62,479 nucleotides of DNA from JBBQVZ01 sp963695975 (lineage in GTDB: Bacteria > Actinomycetota > UBA4738 > HRBIN12). Positions 26,877 to 37,751 of the stretch are shown here, piece by piece. Numbering within the stretch: position 1 is the stretch's first letter; each line of letters begins with the position of its first letter. Both the position numbers and the translations under genes were made by a program. The notes beneath the pieces are model-generated. The model was given only the letters and a program-made list of their open reading frames with translations, made no database searches and was not told where the DNA came from. The stretch spans positions 1-62,479 of the forward strand of contig CAVOIB010000008.1 in NCBI GenBank assembly GCA_963695975.1, in the 5' to 3' direction.

Positions 26877-29474
26877 CTACCCCTTGCGCCCGGCCGCGGC
26901 CAGCTTCGGCAGGGCCGCTACGGCCGCCGGGGAGTCCTTCATGGGGAGGTCGGTCCGCCAGCGGCCGTCGTGAGCGTGAAGCGCTCCGGCGACCGCGGCG
27001 GCGGTCGGGACGAGCCCGATCTCGCCGACGCCCTTCGCCCCGTACGGTCCCTCGGGCTGGGGCACCTCGACGAGGACCACCTCGACCGGCGGCATGCCGG
27101 CGGGAGGGATGATGCCCTGGGACTTCAGGGTGTCGGTCACGAGCCTGCCTCCGTCCACGACGAACTCCTCCGTGAGCGCGAAGCCGAGACCCATGTGGAC
27201 GGCCCCCTCGATCTGCCCTTCCAGGAGGGTGGGGTTGATCGCCCTCCCCACGTCGTGGGCGGCGATCACCTTGAGCAGCCTCCCGTCCTCATCCAGGAGC
27301 ACGACCTGGACGGCCCACCCGTAGGCGATGTGCGTCACCGGGCGCTCGACGTCCGCGCCGGGCGGGTTCGTGCTGTCGAACGTGACCTGGCCCGAGAACT
27401 CGCGTCCGGCGAGATCTTCCAAGCGCTCGCCGTCGAGCTTCTCCTTGAGGTGTTCGGCCGCGTCGATGACCGCGAGGCCGCCCAAGAAGGTCGCGCGCGA
27501 CGCGGTGGTCTGTCCGGTATCGAGCTCGCGCTCGGTGTCCACGACCACGTGCACCTTCTCGGCGGGGAGGCCGAGTTCTTCACAAGCGATCTGACGGAGC
27601 ACCGTGTGGACCCCCTGGCCCATCTCGGTCCAGGAGTGGAACAGCGTGACCGAGCCGTCGGCCTCGGGCCGGAGCACCGCCTTGCCGTGCTCCGGCAGCC
27701 CGTTCCCGATCCCCGTGTTCTTCACCCCGCACCCGATCCCCGCGAACGCTGCGCCTCGGTAGGCGTCGCGCACCGCCTCGAGGCAGGCCTTGATCCCGAC
27801 CCCGGCTCCGAGCACCTGCCCGGTCCCGAACGTCTTGCCGACGTCGAGCGCGTTGCGGAAGCGGATCTCCCATCCGTCGACGCCGACCCGCTCGGCGAGG
27901 CGATCGAGCATGCCGTCGACCGCGAACGTGACCTGGTTCACGCCGAACCCGCGCATCGCCCCGCACGGCGGATTGTTCGTGTAGACGGCACGGGCCTCGA
28001 CGTCGACGTTGGGGACTTCGTAGGCACCGCACGCATGACCAGCCGCCCGCTCGAGCACCTTGTCGCCGACGCTCGCGTAGGCGCCGGTATCCCCGAGGAT
28101 GCGGGCTCGCAGCGCGGTGAGACGACCCTGCTCATCGGCGCCGATCGTGTAGTCCATCACCATCGGGTGACGCTTGGGGTGGAAGCGAAGGCTCTCCGCC
28201 CGCGACAGGACGAGCAGGGCCGGACGCCCGGTGACGTGGGCGAGCAGCGCGGCGTGACACTGGACGTTGAGGTCCTCCTTGGCGCCGAACGCCCCGCCGT
28301 TGGAGACGAGCGTCACCCGGACCCGCTGCGGAGACAACCCCAGGAAGGAGGCGATCTGTCGGCGGTCCTCCCATACCCCTTGTCCCTGTGAATAGACGTG
28401 GTATCCGTCCTGCTCGGGGACGGCGAGCGAGGCCTCCGGCTCGAGGAAGGCATGTTCGATCACCTGTGTCCGGAAGGTCTCGCGCAGCACGTGCGCCGAC
28501 GCCGCGATCGCGGCGTCGGCATCGCCGCGCTTGACCACGGAGGTCGACAACAGGTTCCCGGTCGCGTGCACGGCCGGGGCGCCCTCGCCGATGGCGACCA
28601 TCGCGTCGGTCACCGGTTCGAGGACGACGTAGTCGACCTCGATGAGCGCGGCGGCCTCGCGGGCGGCGTGGCGGCTATCAGCGGCGACGATCGCGAGGAC
28701 GTCACCCACGTACGCCGTGGTCTCCCCCTCGGCCACGACCTGGCGCCAGTCTTGGGTGATCAGGCCTTGGGTTCGTTCGCCGGGCACGTCCGCCGCCGTG
28801 GCCACCGCCACGACGCCCGGGTGGGCCTTCGCCTTGGAGACGTCGATCTTGCGCACCCTTGCCCGCGGGTGGTCGGAGAACCTGATCGCCCCGTGCACCA
28901 TGTCGGGGGCGACCATGTCGGCCACGTACGGCTTGTCGCCGAGGGCAAGCTCGCTGCCCTGATACCGGGGGGCGCGCACGCCGACGCCGTCGCCCGAAGG
29001 CGCGGCGGGGAGCGCCTCCCCTCGGCGCTCCCGCGCAACCAGGTCGATGGCGTCGATCACTTTCACGTAGCCGGTGCATCGGCACAGGTTCCCGGCGAGG
29101 TCGCGGGCGATCTCCTCGCGGGTCGGCTCCGTCCGCTTCGCGAGCAGACCCTCGGCCTTCATCACGATCCCGGGCGAGCAGAACCCACACTGGGAGGCTC
29201 CGGCGACGACGAACGCATCGGCCCACACCCGACGCACCCGCTCGTCGAGGCCCTCCTGGGTCACGATCTCGCGGCCCTCGGCATGACGGGCGGGCTGCGC
29301 GCAGGAGACACGTGGGCGGCCGTTCACGAGCACCGTGCACGCGCCGCACGACCCCTCGGGCGCGCAGCCGTCCTTGACGGAGGTCACCCCGAACTGCTCC
29401 CGGAGGATGTCCAGGAGGGTCTCGCCCTCCCGAACATCGATCGAGACCGGCCGGCCGTTCAGCGTGAAGTCCAC
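26877..29474 (-). CDS. xdhD: Fused Fe-S/molybdopterin xanthine dehydrogenase (XdhD-like)
   Basis: An 865-residue fusion. Residues 1-155 are the two 2Fe-2S domains (CAPEGSCGACTVLVNG; SQCGFCSPG; NLCRCTGY). Residues about 175-850 are the molybdopterin domains (EHAFLEPEASLA, NGGAFGAKEDLN, CGAMRGFGVNQVTF, EMGQGVHTVLRQ, YGAKGVGEIGL). No FAD domain is present, so it may borrow the separate FAD subunit or use another acceptor. This layout matches E. coli XdhD and putative selenium-dependent xanthine dehydrogenases. A second hydroxylase in one operon suggests different substrates, for example hypoxanthine versus xanthine or an 8-oxo purine. It starts 12 bases after the aspartate-carbamoyltransferase-like gene. 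Confidence 0.88.
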   Translation of the reverse strand: MDFTLNGRPVSIDVREGETLLDILREQFGVTSVKDGCAPEGSCGACTVLVNGRPRVSCAQPARHAEGREIVTQEGLDERVRRVWADAFVVAGASQCGFCSPGIVMKAEGLLAKRTEPTREEIARDLAGNLCRCTGYVKVIDAIDLVARERRGEALPAAPSGDGVGVRAPRYQGSELALGDKPYVADMVAPDMVHGAIRFSDHPRARVRKIDVSKAKAHPGVVAVATAADVPGERTQGLITQDWRQVVAEGETTAYVGDVLAIVAADSRHAAREAAALIEVDYVVLEPVTDAMVAIGEGAPAVHATGNLLSTSVVKRGDADAAIAASAHVLRETFRTQVIEHAFLEPEASLAVPEQDGYHVYSQGQGVWEDRRQIASFLGLSPQRVRVTLVSNGGAFGAKEDLNVQCHAALLAHVTGRPALLVLSRAESLRFHPKRHPMVMDYTIGADEQGRLTALRARILGDTGAYASVGDKVLERAAGHACGAYEVPNVDVEARAVYTNNPPCGAMRGFGVNQVTFAVDGMLDRLAERVGVDGWEIRFRNALDVGKTFGTGQVLGAGVGIKACLEAVRDAYRGAAFAGIGCGVKNTGIGNGLPEHGKAVLRPEADGSVTLFHSWTEMGQGVHTVLRQIACEELGLPAEKVHVVVDTERELDTGQTTASRATFLGGLAVIDAAEHLKEKLDGERLEDLAGREFSGQVTFDSTNPPGADVERPVTHIAYGWAVQVVLLDEDGRLLKVIAAHDVGRAINPTLLEGQIEGAVHMGLGFALTEEFVVDGGRLVTDTLKSQGIIPPAGMPPVEVVLVEVPQPEGPYGAKGVGEIGLVPTAAAVAGALHAHDGRWRTDLPMKDSPAAVAALPKLAAAGRKG

Positions 29475-29486
29475 GGGCCCGCCTCG

Positions 29487-30440
29487 CTACTCCATGGCCC
29501 CGAGCACGAGAGACAACAGCGCCATCCGCATGACGACCCCGTTGAACGCCTCGACCCAGTAACGCTGGTGACGCGTCCCGTCGACGTCGGAGGGCAGCTC
29601 GTCCATCCTCGGGAGCGAATGCAGGATGATCGCATCCCGCTTTGCACTGTCCCGCAGCAATTCCCGGGTCACCCGGTACTCCTCGGGCGTCGAAGTGAGA
29701 TCGTCGCCCCGCTCGTCGCGGCCCTTCGCATAGTCGGCTTGGACCACTGGCTCCATGTAGATCACGTCTGCATCGGCGATCGCCGCCTGGACCGAATCCA
29801 CCTCGTTGTACGTGACGTTGCGCTCGTCCAACTCCTCCTTGAACTCGGGCAGCAGCGACATCTCCGGCGGGCCGACCACGTCGGCGACGATGTCGAACTG
29901 CGAGGCGGCGTACAGGATCGAATGCATCGTGCGCATCCGCATGTCGCCCACGCACAGGATCCGCAACCCGTCGAGTGTGCCCTTCTCGGTCCAGATCGTG
30001 TAGAGGTCGGTCAGCACCTGCGTCGGGTGCTCGCCCCAGCCGTCCCCACAGTTGATCACGGGGACCGATGCCCACCGCGCGGCCTCGTGGGGGGCGCCCT
30101 GCTGGAAGTGACGCATCGCGATGACGTCACCGTAGTACTCGAGCATGTGCACGGTGTCTTTGATCGACTCCTGGTAGAAGTCGCCCGCCCGCGTCATCTT
30201 CGCGTCGCTGAAGCCGAGGACGTGCCCACCCAGCCGGTGCATCGCCGCCTCGGTCGCGAGCCGGGTCCTCGTGCTGGGCTGGTAGAAGGCCGTCACGAGC
30301 GACTTCTGCGCGAGCAGGTCTGCGTTCCGCCGGTCCCTCGCGAACGGCTTCAGCTCGTCGGCCACGTGGAAGACGTGGAAGAACTCGTCTCGCTCGAAGT
30401 CCTTGAGCGACAGGATGTCCCTGCCGAGGAAGCTCCGCAT
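29487..30440 (-). CDS. Aspartate carbamoyltransferase-like protein in the purine operon
   Basis: A 317-residue carbamoyltransferase. The carbamoyl-phosphate motif is QPSTRTRLATEAAMHRLGG. HPTQVLTDLYTI and a C-terminal HSLPRMDELPSDVDGTRHQ follow; the LPR is the aspartate-binding signature of PyrB. The 80s-type loop (KMTRAGDFYQESIKDTV) is longer and less canonical than KGETLADT. No pyrimidine biosynthesis genes are adjacent. It lies 2 bases after one PLP enzyme gene and 12 bases before the xanthine dehydrogenase fusion, so a catabolic role on a carbamoylated amino acid is likelier than UMP synthesis. It is distinct from the YgeW-like enzyme at 18434-19429. Confidence 0.82.
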   Translation of the reverse strand: MRSFLGRDILSLKDFERDEFFHVFHVADELKPFARDRRNADLLAQKSLVTAFYQPSTRTRLATEAAMHRLGGHVLGFSDAKMTRAGDFYQESIKDTVHMLEYYGDVIAMRHFQQGAPHEAARWASVPVINCGDGWGEHPTQVLTDLYTIWTEKGTLDGLRILCVGDMRMRTMHSILYAASQFDIVADVVGPPEMSLLPEFKEELDERNVTYNEVDSVQAAIADADVIYMEPVVQADYAKGRDERGDDLTSTPEEYRVTRELLRDSAKRDAIILHSLPRMDELPSDVDGTRHQRYWVEAFNGVVMRMALLSLVLGAME

Positions 30441-30442
30441 CC

Positions 30443-31932
<1,490 letters not shown>

Positions 31933-31939
<7 letters not shown>

Positions 31940-33429
31940 GCCTCCCGTGCCCCGGTACGCGCGTTGAACTCCTCGATCAGCGAGTCCCACACGGGGATGA
32001 GATCGTGGAGCGACCGCCAGAACGACGCTGACCGGCGAGCCTCGAAATCCTCGATCGAGACGCCCTGTTGCTCGACCCACGTGAAGTACCCGAGGTTGAA
32101 GATGCGCTCGCGGTCCAGGGCGGTGCAGTCGAGCAAGTGATCGGTGTCGACCCCCGCCAGCGACTCCCCGAACACCTCGGCGGCGGCGGTCGCGTCGAAC
32201 CCGCCGGGGAAATCGCGCGGGAGCACCTTCTCGATCTCGGTTGCATACATGGCTGCGCCGTCGGTCGCGACCGTGACGATCACGTCGTCGGCACCCATCC
32301 CGAAGGCCTGTGCCGTCTTGATCGCGGCCAAGACGTTGCAGATCGAGGAGAGGCCGAACGATCGGAGGGAGTCGAGGACCTCGTCAGAGACCCCACGGGC
32401 CGCCAGGAGCGCGCGGCCGACGTCGGTGTTGAACAAGACGTTCAGTCGGTCGGTGTGCCGATCGGAGATGTCGACCACGACGTCGGTGTTCATCACGTTG
32501 TGGATCAGGGGGACGTGCTTGTCCCCGATCCCTTGGATGTTGTGCGAGCCGAACCCGTTCATCAGCATGGTCGGGCACTCCAGGGCCTCGACCGCGACGA
32601 TCCGGGCTCCATGACGTTCCTTGAGATAGTCGCCCGCCCCGAGCGTCCCCGCGGACCCGGAAGCCGCCACGAACGCCGACAGTCGAAGCTGCGGCTCCCT
32701 CTCGGCCAGCGACTCGAACACGCGCTCCAGCGCTCGCCCTGTCGCCGCATAGTGGACGAGGTGATTCCCGTACTCCGAGAACTGATTCAGGATCGCGTTG
32801 CGCTCATCGGCCGCCAGCCGAGCGCACTCGTCGTAGATCTCCTTGACGTTGCTCTCCGTTCCGGGCGTTCGGATCACGTCCGCCGGATCGGCCACCCATC
32901 GATCGAGCCACTCGAAGCGCTCCGCGCTCATCCCCTCCGGGAGCACGGCGACGCCGCGACAGTCCATGATCCGCGAGATCGCGACGCCGCCGCGACAGTA
33001 GTTGCCGGTCGACGGCCACACCGCCCGCTGCGTCGTCGGATCGAACGCCCCGGTCACCACGCGCGGCGCCAGGCATGCATATGCGGCGAGCACCTTGTGG
33101 GCGGCGATCATCGGGAATCGATCTCCGAGAGCGACCACGATCCTCGCGTCGACACCGGTCAGCTCTCGAGGGAGCACGACGTGCTGGGGAACCGAGACCC
33201 GATCCCGGCGGCCGACCCCGTTGAACCAGTGCACCCTGAACAGGTTGAGCGGATGGGGCGCGTCGGCGTCAACATCGCGCAGCGCCGCGTGCAGCACGCC
33301 GGGCGCCGAAGCTGGATCCGCCAGCTCCTGGAACGTCGGCAGGGGGATCCGATCCGCTCGGAACCGCTCCACGGCACGGTCAAGGACACCCTGGTCCATG
33401 ATCTCTCGCCAGAACCCGTCGGCGTTCAT
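31933..33429 (-). CDS. Fold-type II PLP enzyme, cysteine synthase/ammonia-lyase-like, first gene of the purine operon
   Basis: A 498-residue PLP enzyme. The likely Schiff-base lysine is K112 in MIAAHKVLAAYACL. WPSTGNYCRGGVAISR replaces the usual SGNTG substrate loop, and AASGSAGTLGAGDYLKE is the phosphate-binding loop. It is much diverged from classical cysteine synthases and longer. The ATG at 33429 is followed by clear coding sequence; an extension to 33510 would run into the tRNA gene. It opens the operon, with the promoter presumably between here and the tRNA-Leu gene or within it. Role by context: release of ammonia from an amino-acid product of purine ring opening. Confidence 0.72.
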
Positions 33430-33469
33430 CGCTGCGACGATGATAGGCCGGTCGGCTTTCGTGGATCCG

Positions 33470-33553
33470 TGCCCGGGGTGGGATTCGAACCCACACGCCC
33501 CGAAGGGCAAGCGCTTTTAAGGCGCCGTCGTCTGCCAGTTCCGACACCCGGGC
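33470..33553 (-). tRNA. tRNA-Leu (anticodon UAA)
   Basis: The minus strand folds as a class II tRNA. The acceptor arms GCCCGGG/CCCGGGC pair perfectly with discriminator A. The anticodon loop is CTTAAAA with anticodon TAA. A long variable arm (GCCCTTCGGGGC-like hairpin) and T-loop GGTTCGAATCC follow. CCA is not encoded. It lies 40 bases upstream of the purine operon and could share transcription with it. Confidence 0.95.
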
Positions 33554-33643
33554 TCGTCACGATGCTAGTCGGTTCGAGCCGGACCCGAGGATGCTTGGCA
33601 TCCTCCGTTCACTCGAACCCGGCGCCGGGCTTCGATATCCTCT

Positions 33644-33671
33644 ACTAGTCTGAGCCATACTAGGCTGAGCC
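33644..33671. repeat. 15-bp tandem duplication at the 3' end of the methyltransferase gene
   Basis: actagtctgagcc and actaggctgagcc are direct copies (12 of 13 bases identical) separated by two bases. The second holds the stop codon. A recent small duplication with no clear role. Confidence 0.5.
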
Positions 33672-34451
33672 GTCGCCTCGCCGGAACGCGATCTGGCGCA
33701 TCTTCCAGTCGATGGGCGCTCCGCCGTTCGCGGCCAGATCGGCGAGCGCTCGCACGAGAGCCGGCTGAGGCCCCAGCTCGCCGCGTTCGACCAGCACCTG
33801 CAGGTTCATGCCGAAGATCGCGGCAGCATCGGCTGACGTGATGTCGACCGACCTGATGTCGTCGGTCGTGCGGTCCGTCCCCGGCGGGTCGGGCATCGCC
33901 GCGATCTCGGGCCCGGCGACGAGACGTCCACCGGCTCGTCCGACGACCTCGGTCGCGAGCGTCAGGTACTCGGCGAACGCAGGCTCGTCGCTCCTGACGT
34001 GGTCGATCTCTTCGAGCAGCAAGACGCCACTTGGGGCGAGCTGCATGGCCCACCGGGCGATCACCTCTTCGCGATCGCGGAGGTGGGCGATCACCAGCCG
34101 GCTGAACAGGACGTCGGCAGGCCCGACCGGGAACGGCGTGAGCGTGACGTCGTGCTCCATGAACACGACACGTGGCGGCGCGTGATCGCGCGCCCTGTGG
34201 ATGAACGACGACGATCGGTCGAGGCCGATCGTGCGTTGGGACCGCAGGACGTCGGCGATCAGGCGTGTGGTATTCCCGGGGCCGCAGCCAAGGTCAAGTA
34301 CTAGGGACGGACGCGCCGCGCCCGCTCGTTCCATGAACGCTCGAGAAGAGGGCTCCAGGGCGCGCGCCAGCAGGTCCAGGCGATCGGCGGCGAACGCCGA
34401 GTCTCCATAGGTGTACCGCGCGTTCGTCGTTCCGTCCGGCCGCGCACCCAT
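33660..34451 (-). CDS. SAM-dependent class I methyltransferase
   Basis: A 263-residue Rossmann methyltransferase. Motif I is LVLDLGCGPGNTTRLIADVL, with an acidic residue at the end of strand 2 (IGLDRSSS). FMEHDVTLTPFP and DVLFSRLVIAHLRDRE are motifs II-III, and LLLEEIDHV follows. Substrate unknown; the fold resembles trans-aconitate/small-molecule methyltransferases. Start at ATG 34451; ATG 34469 is also possible. It diverges from adenosine deaminase with only about 24 bases between start codons, so each promoter must lie inside the other gene. Confidence 0.82.
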   Translation of the reverse strand: MGARPDGTTNARYTYGDSAFAADRLDLLARALEPSSRAFMERAGAARPSLVLDLGCGPGNTTRLIADVLRSQRTIGLDRSSSFIHRARDHAPPRVVFMEHDVTLTPFPVGPADVLFSRLVIAHLRDREEVIARWAMQLAPSGVLLLEEIDHVRSDEPAFAEYLTLATEVVGRAGGRLVAGPEIAAMPDPPGTDRTTDDIRSVDITSADAAAIFGMNLQVLVERGELGPQPALVRALADLAANGGAPIDWKMRQIAFRRGDGSA

Positions 34452-34475
34452 TTCGGCCGACGCTACCATCGGTCG

Positions 34476-35483
34476 ATGAGAGACCTGGTGTCGTTGCCGA
34501 AAGCCGAGCTCCACCTCCACCTCGAAGGCGCGATCCGGGTGGCGACGGTGCGCGATCTCGCGGATCGGGCATCGGTGTCCGTCCCACCCGCGCTGGGGCC
34601 CGACGACGTCTGGCGGTTCAACGGATATCTGGGGTTCCTCGACCAGTACGGCCTCGTCTGTGATCTGCTGCAGGAGCTCGACGATTTCCGACGGATCGGC
34701 GTCGAGATCTGCGAAGACCTTGCTGGGCAGGGTGTTCGCTACGCGGAGGTGGTCTTCTCACCCGCGCAACACGCGGATCGTCTCGGCGACTGGCACGGCC
34801 CGATCGAGGCGGTCCTCGACGGGCTCGCGGCCGGCGAGCGGGATCACGGCACGATCGTGCGATTGGAGCCGGACTTCATCCGGGACTTCGGCGAGGAGCA
34901 GGCGCGCGGGACGCTCGAGGTGGCGCTCCGATACGCCGGGCGCGGCGTGGTGGCCGTGAACTCCGCGGGGAGCGAGCGGTTCCCGGCCGGCCGCTACGCG
35001 GACCTCGTGCGTCAGGCGGTCGCCGCCGGCCTGCCGTCGGTCCCCCACGCGGGGGAATGGGCGGGGCCGGAGAACATCTGGGAGACGCTCGAAACGATGA
35101 TGCCGTCGCGGATCGGCCACGGCGTCGCCGCGATCCGCGACCCCGACCTGGTGCGCCACCTGGCGGACATCGGGATACCGCTCGAGATCTCGCCGACATC
35201 GAACGTCGCCACAGGAGTGTTCGCCTCGATCGAGGAGCACCCGTTCCCGGCGCTTCGGAAGGCTGGCGTCATCGTCACGCTCAACTCCGACGATCCCGCG
35301 ATGTTCGGATCTTGGGTGAGCGACGAGTACCTGCTCGCGCGCGAGGTCTTCGGCTACGACGACGCGGAGCTCGCCGATATCGCGCGGACCGGCGTGCGCG
35401 CGTCGTTCGCCGACGCTGACGTGAAGGCGCGGATCGAGCGGGACATCGATTCGTGGCTCACCGTGGATGATCGCCGGCGCTAG
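34476..35483 (+). CDS. add: Adenosine deaminase
   Basis: A 335-residue deaminase converting adenosine (and deoxyadenosine) to inosine. The metal and catalytic motifs are ELHLHLEGA at the N-terminus, VPHAGEWAGPENIWE, RIGHGVAAIRD, ISPTSNVATGVF and LNSDDPAMFGSWVSDEY. It is separate from the purine operon, on the opposite strand 1 kb away, but supplies inosine for the same pathway. It ends convergently with the cyclophilin gene; the two stop codons overlap in CTAG. Confidence 0.93.
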   Translation: MRDLVSLPKAELHLHLEGAIRVATVRDLADRASVSVPPALGPDDVWRFNGYLGFLDQYGLVCDLLQELDDFRRIGVEICEDLAGQGVRYAEVVFSPAQHADRLGDWHGPIEAVLDGLAAGERDHGTIVRLEPDFIRDFGEEQARGTLEVALRYAGRGVVAVNSAGSERFPAGRYADLVRQAVAAGLPSVPHAGEWAGPENIWETLETMMPSRIGHGVAAIRDPDLVRHLADIGIPLEISPTSNVATGVFASIEEHPFPALRKAGVIVTLNSDDPAMFGSWVSDEYLLAREVFGYDDAELADIARTGVRASFADADVKARIERDIDSWLTVDDRRR

Positions 35484-36307
35484 GGAGCGGTCTCGATCGT
35501 CACCTTTTCGATGTAGACGGTCTGGGTCGGCACGCTGTTCTCGCCCGGGATTCCCGGGTTCGGCGTGCCGGGGATCTTCCCGATCGTCTGGACGACGTCC
35601 ATGCCCTTCACGACGTGACCGAAGATCGTGTAGCTGCCCTGGGGCGTCGGGTCCAGCGCCGGTTCGGGCGCGAGCGTGATGAAGAACTGACTCCCGTTCG
35701 TATCGGGACCGCTGTTCGCGTACGCCACGATCCCCGGCTGATCGAACGTCGCTGAGGGGTCCGTCTCGATGCCGAACCCGTAGCCGGGCCCGCCCTGGCC
35801 GGTGCCTTGCGGGTCGCCTCCCTGGATCACGAAGTCCTTGACGATCCGGTGGAAGGTCGTGCCGTCGTAGAACCCTTGGTCGGCCAGGAACACGAAGTTG
35901 TTCACGCCCTCGGGCGCCACGTTCGCGTCGAGCTGCATCTCGACCGTGCCGCATGAGGTCACCATCGTCGCGAGGTACGTCTTGCTCGGATCGATCGTCA
36001 TCTTCGGCGGCTTCGGGAACGTTGGCTTCTGCTCACCGGCTGCCTTGGGAACGGTTCCGCCGCAGGCAACCTCCGGAGTCGCGCTGGGACTCGAACTGAC
36101 GCTCGCACTGGCGCTGGGCGTGGCGCTCGCCTGATCCGTCCCACCCCCGTTGAATACGGAGAGCGCCAAGAACCCCACGACGACGACCGAGACGACGATC
36201 GCGATCGTGCCCATGATCCGATCGCGACGACGTTTGCGCCTGGCGCGTTCTTCCTGGCGTCGTGCGGCGAGCTTCGCGAGGTGACGGTTGCGGGTTCGCT
36301 TGGCCAT
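35480..36307 (-). CDS. Membrane-anchored cyclophilin-type peptidyl-prolyl isomerase
   Basis: A 275-residue protein. The first 30 residues are strongly basic (AKRTRNRHLAKLAARRQEER). One membrane helix follows (IMGTIAIVVSVVVVGFLALSVF), then a Ser/Ala/Pro linker and a cyclophilin domain (about 120-275). The domain motifs are FYDGTTFHRIVKDFVIQGGD, NSGPDTNGSQFFITL and YTIFGHVVKGMDVV. The Arg, Phe, Gln and Phe of the active site are present. It would help fold exported proteins outside the membrane. The ATG at 36307 was chosen because the family begins with this basic stretch. Confidence 0.9.
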   Translation of the reverse strand: MAKRTRNRHLAKLAARRQEERARRKRRRDRIMGTIAIVVSVVVVGFLALSVFNGGGTDQASATPSASASVSSSPSATPEVACGGTVPKAAGEQKPTFPKPPKMTIDPSKTYLATMVTSCGTVEMQLDANVAPEGVNNFVFLADQGFYDGTTFHRIVKDFVIQGGDPQGTGQGGPGYGFGIETDPSATFDQPGIVAYANSGPDTNGSQFFITLAPEPALDPTPQGSYTIFGHVVKGMDVVQTIGKIPGTPNPGIPGENSVPTQTVYIEKVTIETAP

Positions 36308-36320
36308 CCGGCCGACGAGC

Positions 36321-37739
36321 CTACCGGATGTCCAGCATCTCGAAGGCGAGCCCATCGAGGATATCGGTCTCGCTCACCAACGCGCGCTCGAAACCGAAGC
36401 GTCGCATCACGGTCGTCAGGATCATGCCGCCGGCCACGATCACATCGCCGCGACCCGGAGCCATGATCGGGAGCGCGGTTCGTTCCTCGTTCGTCATCCG
36501 GATGAGGCCGTGGACCGCGCGAGCCGCGTCGACCGAAGTGAGCCAGGTCCGATGGATCGCCTCGGGGTCGTACCGATCGAGGCCGAGCGCGATCGCCTGG
36601 AGCGTGGTTGCCGTTCCCGCCACCGCGACCAGCGTGCGCGCGTCACGGACGGGGACGTGCGCCTCGGCATCATCCAATGCCTCGTCGACGGCGATCTCGA
36701 GCTCAGCGAGATCGTGCACAGCGGGTGGATCGCCGCGGACGAACCGCTCGGTCAGCCGCACGCTCCCCATCTGCGTGGAGATCGCCACGAGCGAGCCGGC
36801 GTCCGTCGAGGTTCCGACCACCAACTCGGTCGAGCCTCCGCCGATGTCGAGCACGAGGTATGGCGGTAACGCGACGTTCCGGTCCAGCCCGTGCGTGGCT
36901 CCCAAGAACGACAGGCCCGCCTCGCGTTCGCCGCTGATCACTTCGAGCTCGGATCCAGCACGATCCAGGACCACGCTGGCGAACTCCTCGCGGTTCTCAG
37001 CGTCGCGGACGGCGCTGGTCGCCGCCACCCGGATCCGCTCGGCGCCGAGCGCGCGGGCCCGCCGACAGAAGCGATCCAAGACCGCCGTGGTCCGCTCGAG
37101 CGCGGCTGGATCCAGCCGGCCGGTGCCATCCACACCTTGCCCAAGCCGCGTGATCACCATGTCCCGCGCTAACTCGGTCGGCGCCCCTTCGGGGGCGGCA
37201 CTCGGCTCGACGACGAGCAGCCGGATCGAGTTCGTGCCTTGATCGATCGCGGCAACGCGACCGGGCCGCTGCTCCCCGTGGACCGGTTCCACCTCGCCGG
37301 CCACCCAGGCACCGACCGGATCGTCGCCTCCCGCCAGTCGGAACGCGTAGTGGGCGTGTAGGCACTTGACCCCGCGCCCCGTGCCGCCCACGCCACCCCA
37401 TCCGAGCGCATCCGCCAGCTCGCTCGCTCGGTCTTCCGCGTACGCGCGATGCGCCGATCCGAGCGCCTGAGCGAAGGCCTGTTCGTTCTCGAACCGCTCA
37501 TTGAAACGTGCGATCGCGCCGCCGGCCTCCAGACGCGCGACCGCCTTCACGGCGGCGGGGCAGGTCAGCCAGTACGTGGTGGGGAACGGGGCGCCAGCCG
37601 CATCGATCGGCGCGTTCCGGATGACGAGCGGGTGCCCGCCCGTGCAGCGCGCGACGACCGCGAACACAGTCGTGGGCTCGCGACCGAGCTGTTCACGCAC
37701 GGTGATCACATCGGAGGCGCGGAGCTCGCGGTTCGTCAC
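36321..37739 (-). CDS. DUF501 domain fused to Ppx/GppA exopolyphosphatase
   Basis: A 472-residue fusion. Residues 1-155 match DUF501: RCTGGHPLVIRNAPIDAAG, FPTTYWLTCP, VKCLHAHYAFRLAGGDDPVG. Residues about 165-472 are a Ppx/GppA phosphatase with the ASKHA fold: AAIDQGTNSIRLLVVE, LDIGGGSTELVVG and VAVAGTATTLQAIAL. In M. tuberculosis these are adjacent genes (Rv1025, Rv1026). The phosphatase part would hydrolyse polyphosphate or pppGpp. It is the last gene of the housekeeping run here. No frame change is visible at the junction, so the fusion appears real. Confidence 0.88.
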   Translation of the reverse strand: MTNRELRASDVITVREQLGREPTTVFAVVARCTGGHPLVIRNAPIDAAGAPFPTTYWLTCPAAVKAVARLEAGGAIARFNERFENEQAFAQALGSAHRAYAEDRASELADALGWGGVGGTGRGVKCLHAHYAFRLAGGDDPVGAWVAGEVEPVHGEQRPGRVAAIDQGTNSIRLLVVEPSAAPEGAPTELARDMVITRLGQGVDGTGRLDPAALERTTAVLDRFCRRARALGAERIRVAATSAVRDAENREEFASVVLDRAGSELEVISGEREAGLSFLGATHGLDRNVALPPYLVLDIGGGSTELVVGTSTDAGSLVAISTQMGSVRLTERFVRGDPPAVHDLAELEIAVDEALDDAEAHVPVRDARTLVAVAGTATTLQAIALGLDRYDPEAIHRTWLTSVDAARAVHGLIRMTNEERTALPIMAPGRGDVIVAGGMILTTVMRRFGFERALVSETDILDGLAFEMLDIR

Positions 37740-37751
37740 GCGTGGTGGGAA

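Noticed and set aside
33644..33671. Tandem repeat as an attachment site next to the tRNA-Leu gene
   Set aside because: It is a short local duplication at a gene end. It does not match the tRNA 3' end and no integrase is present.
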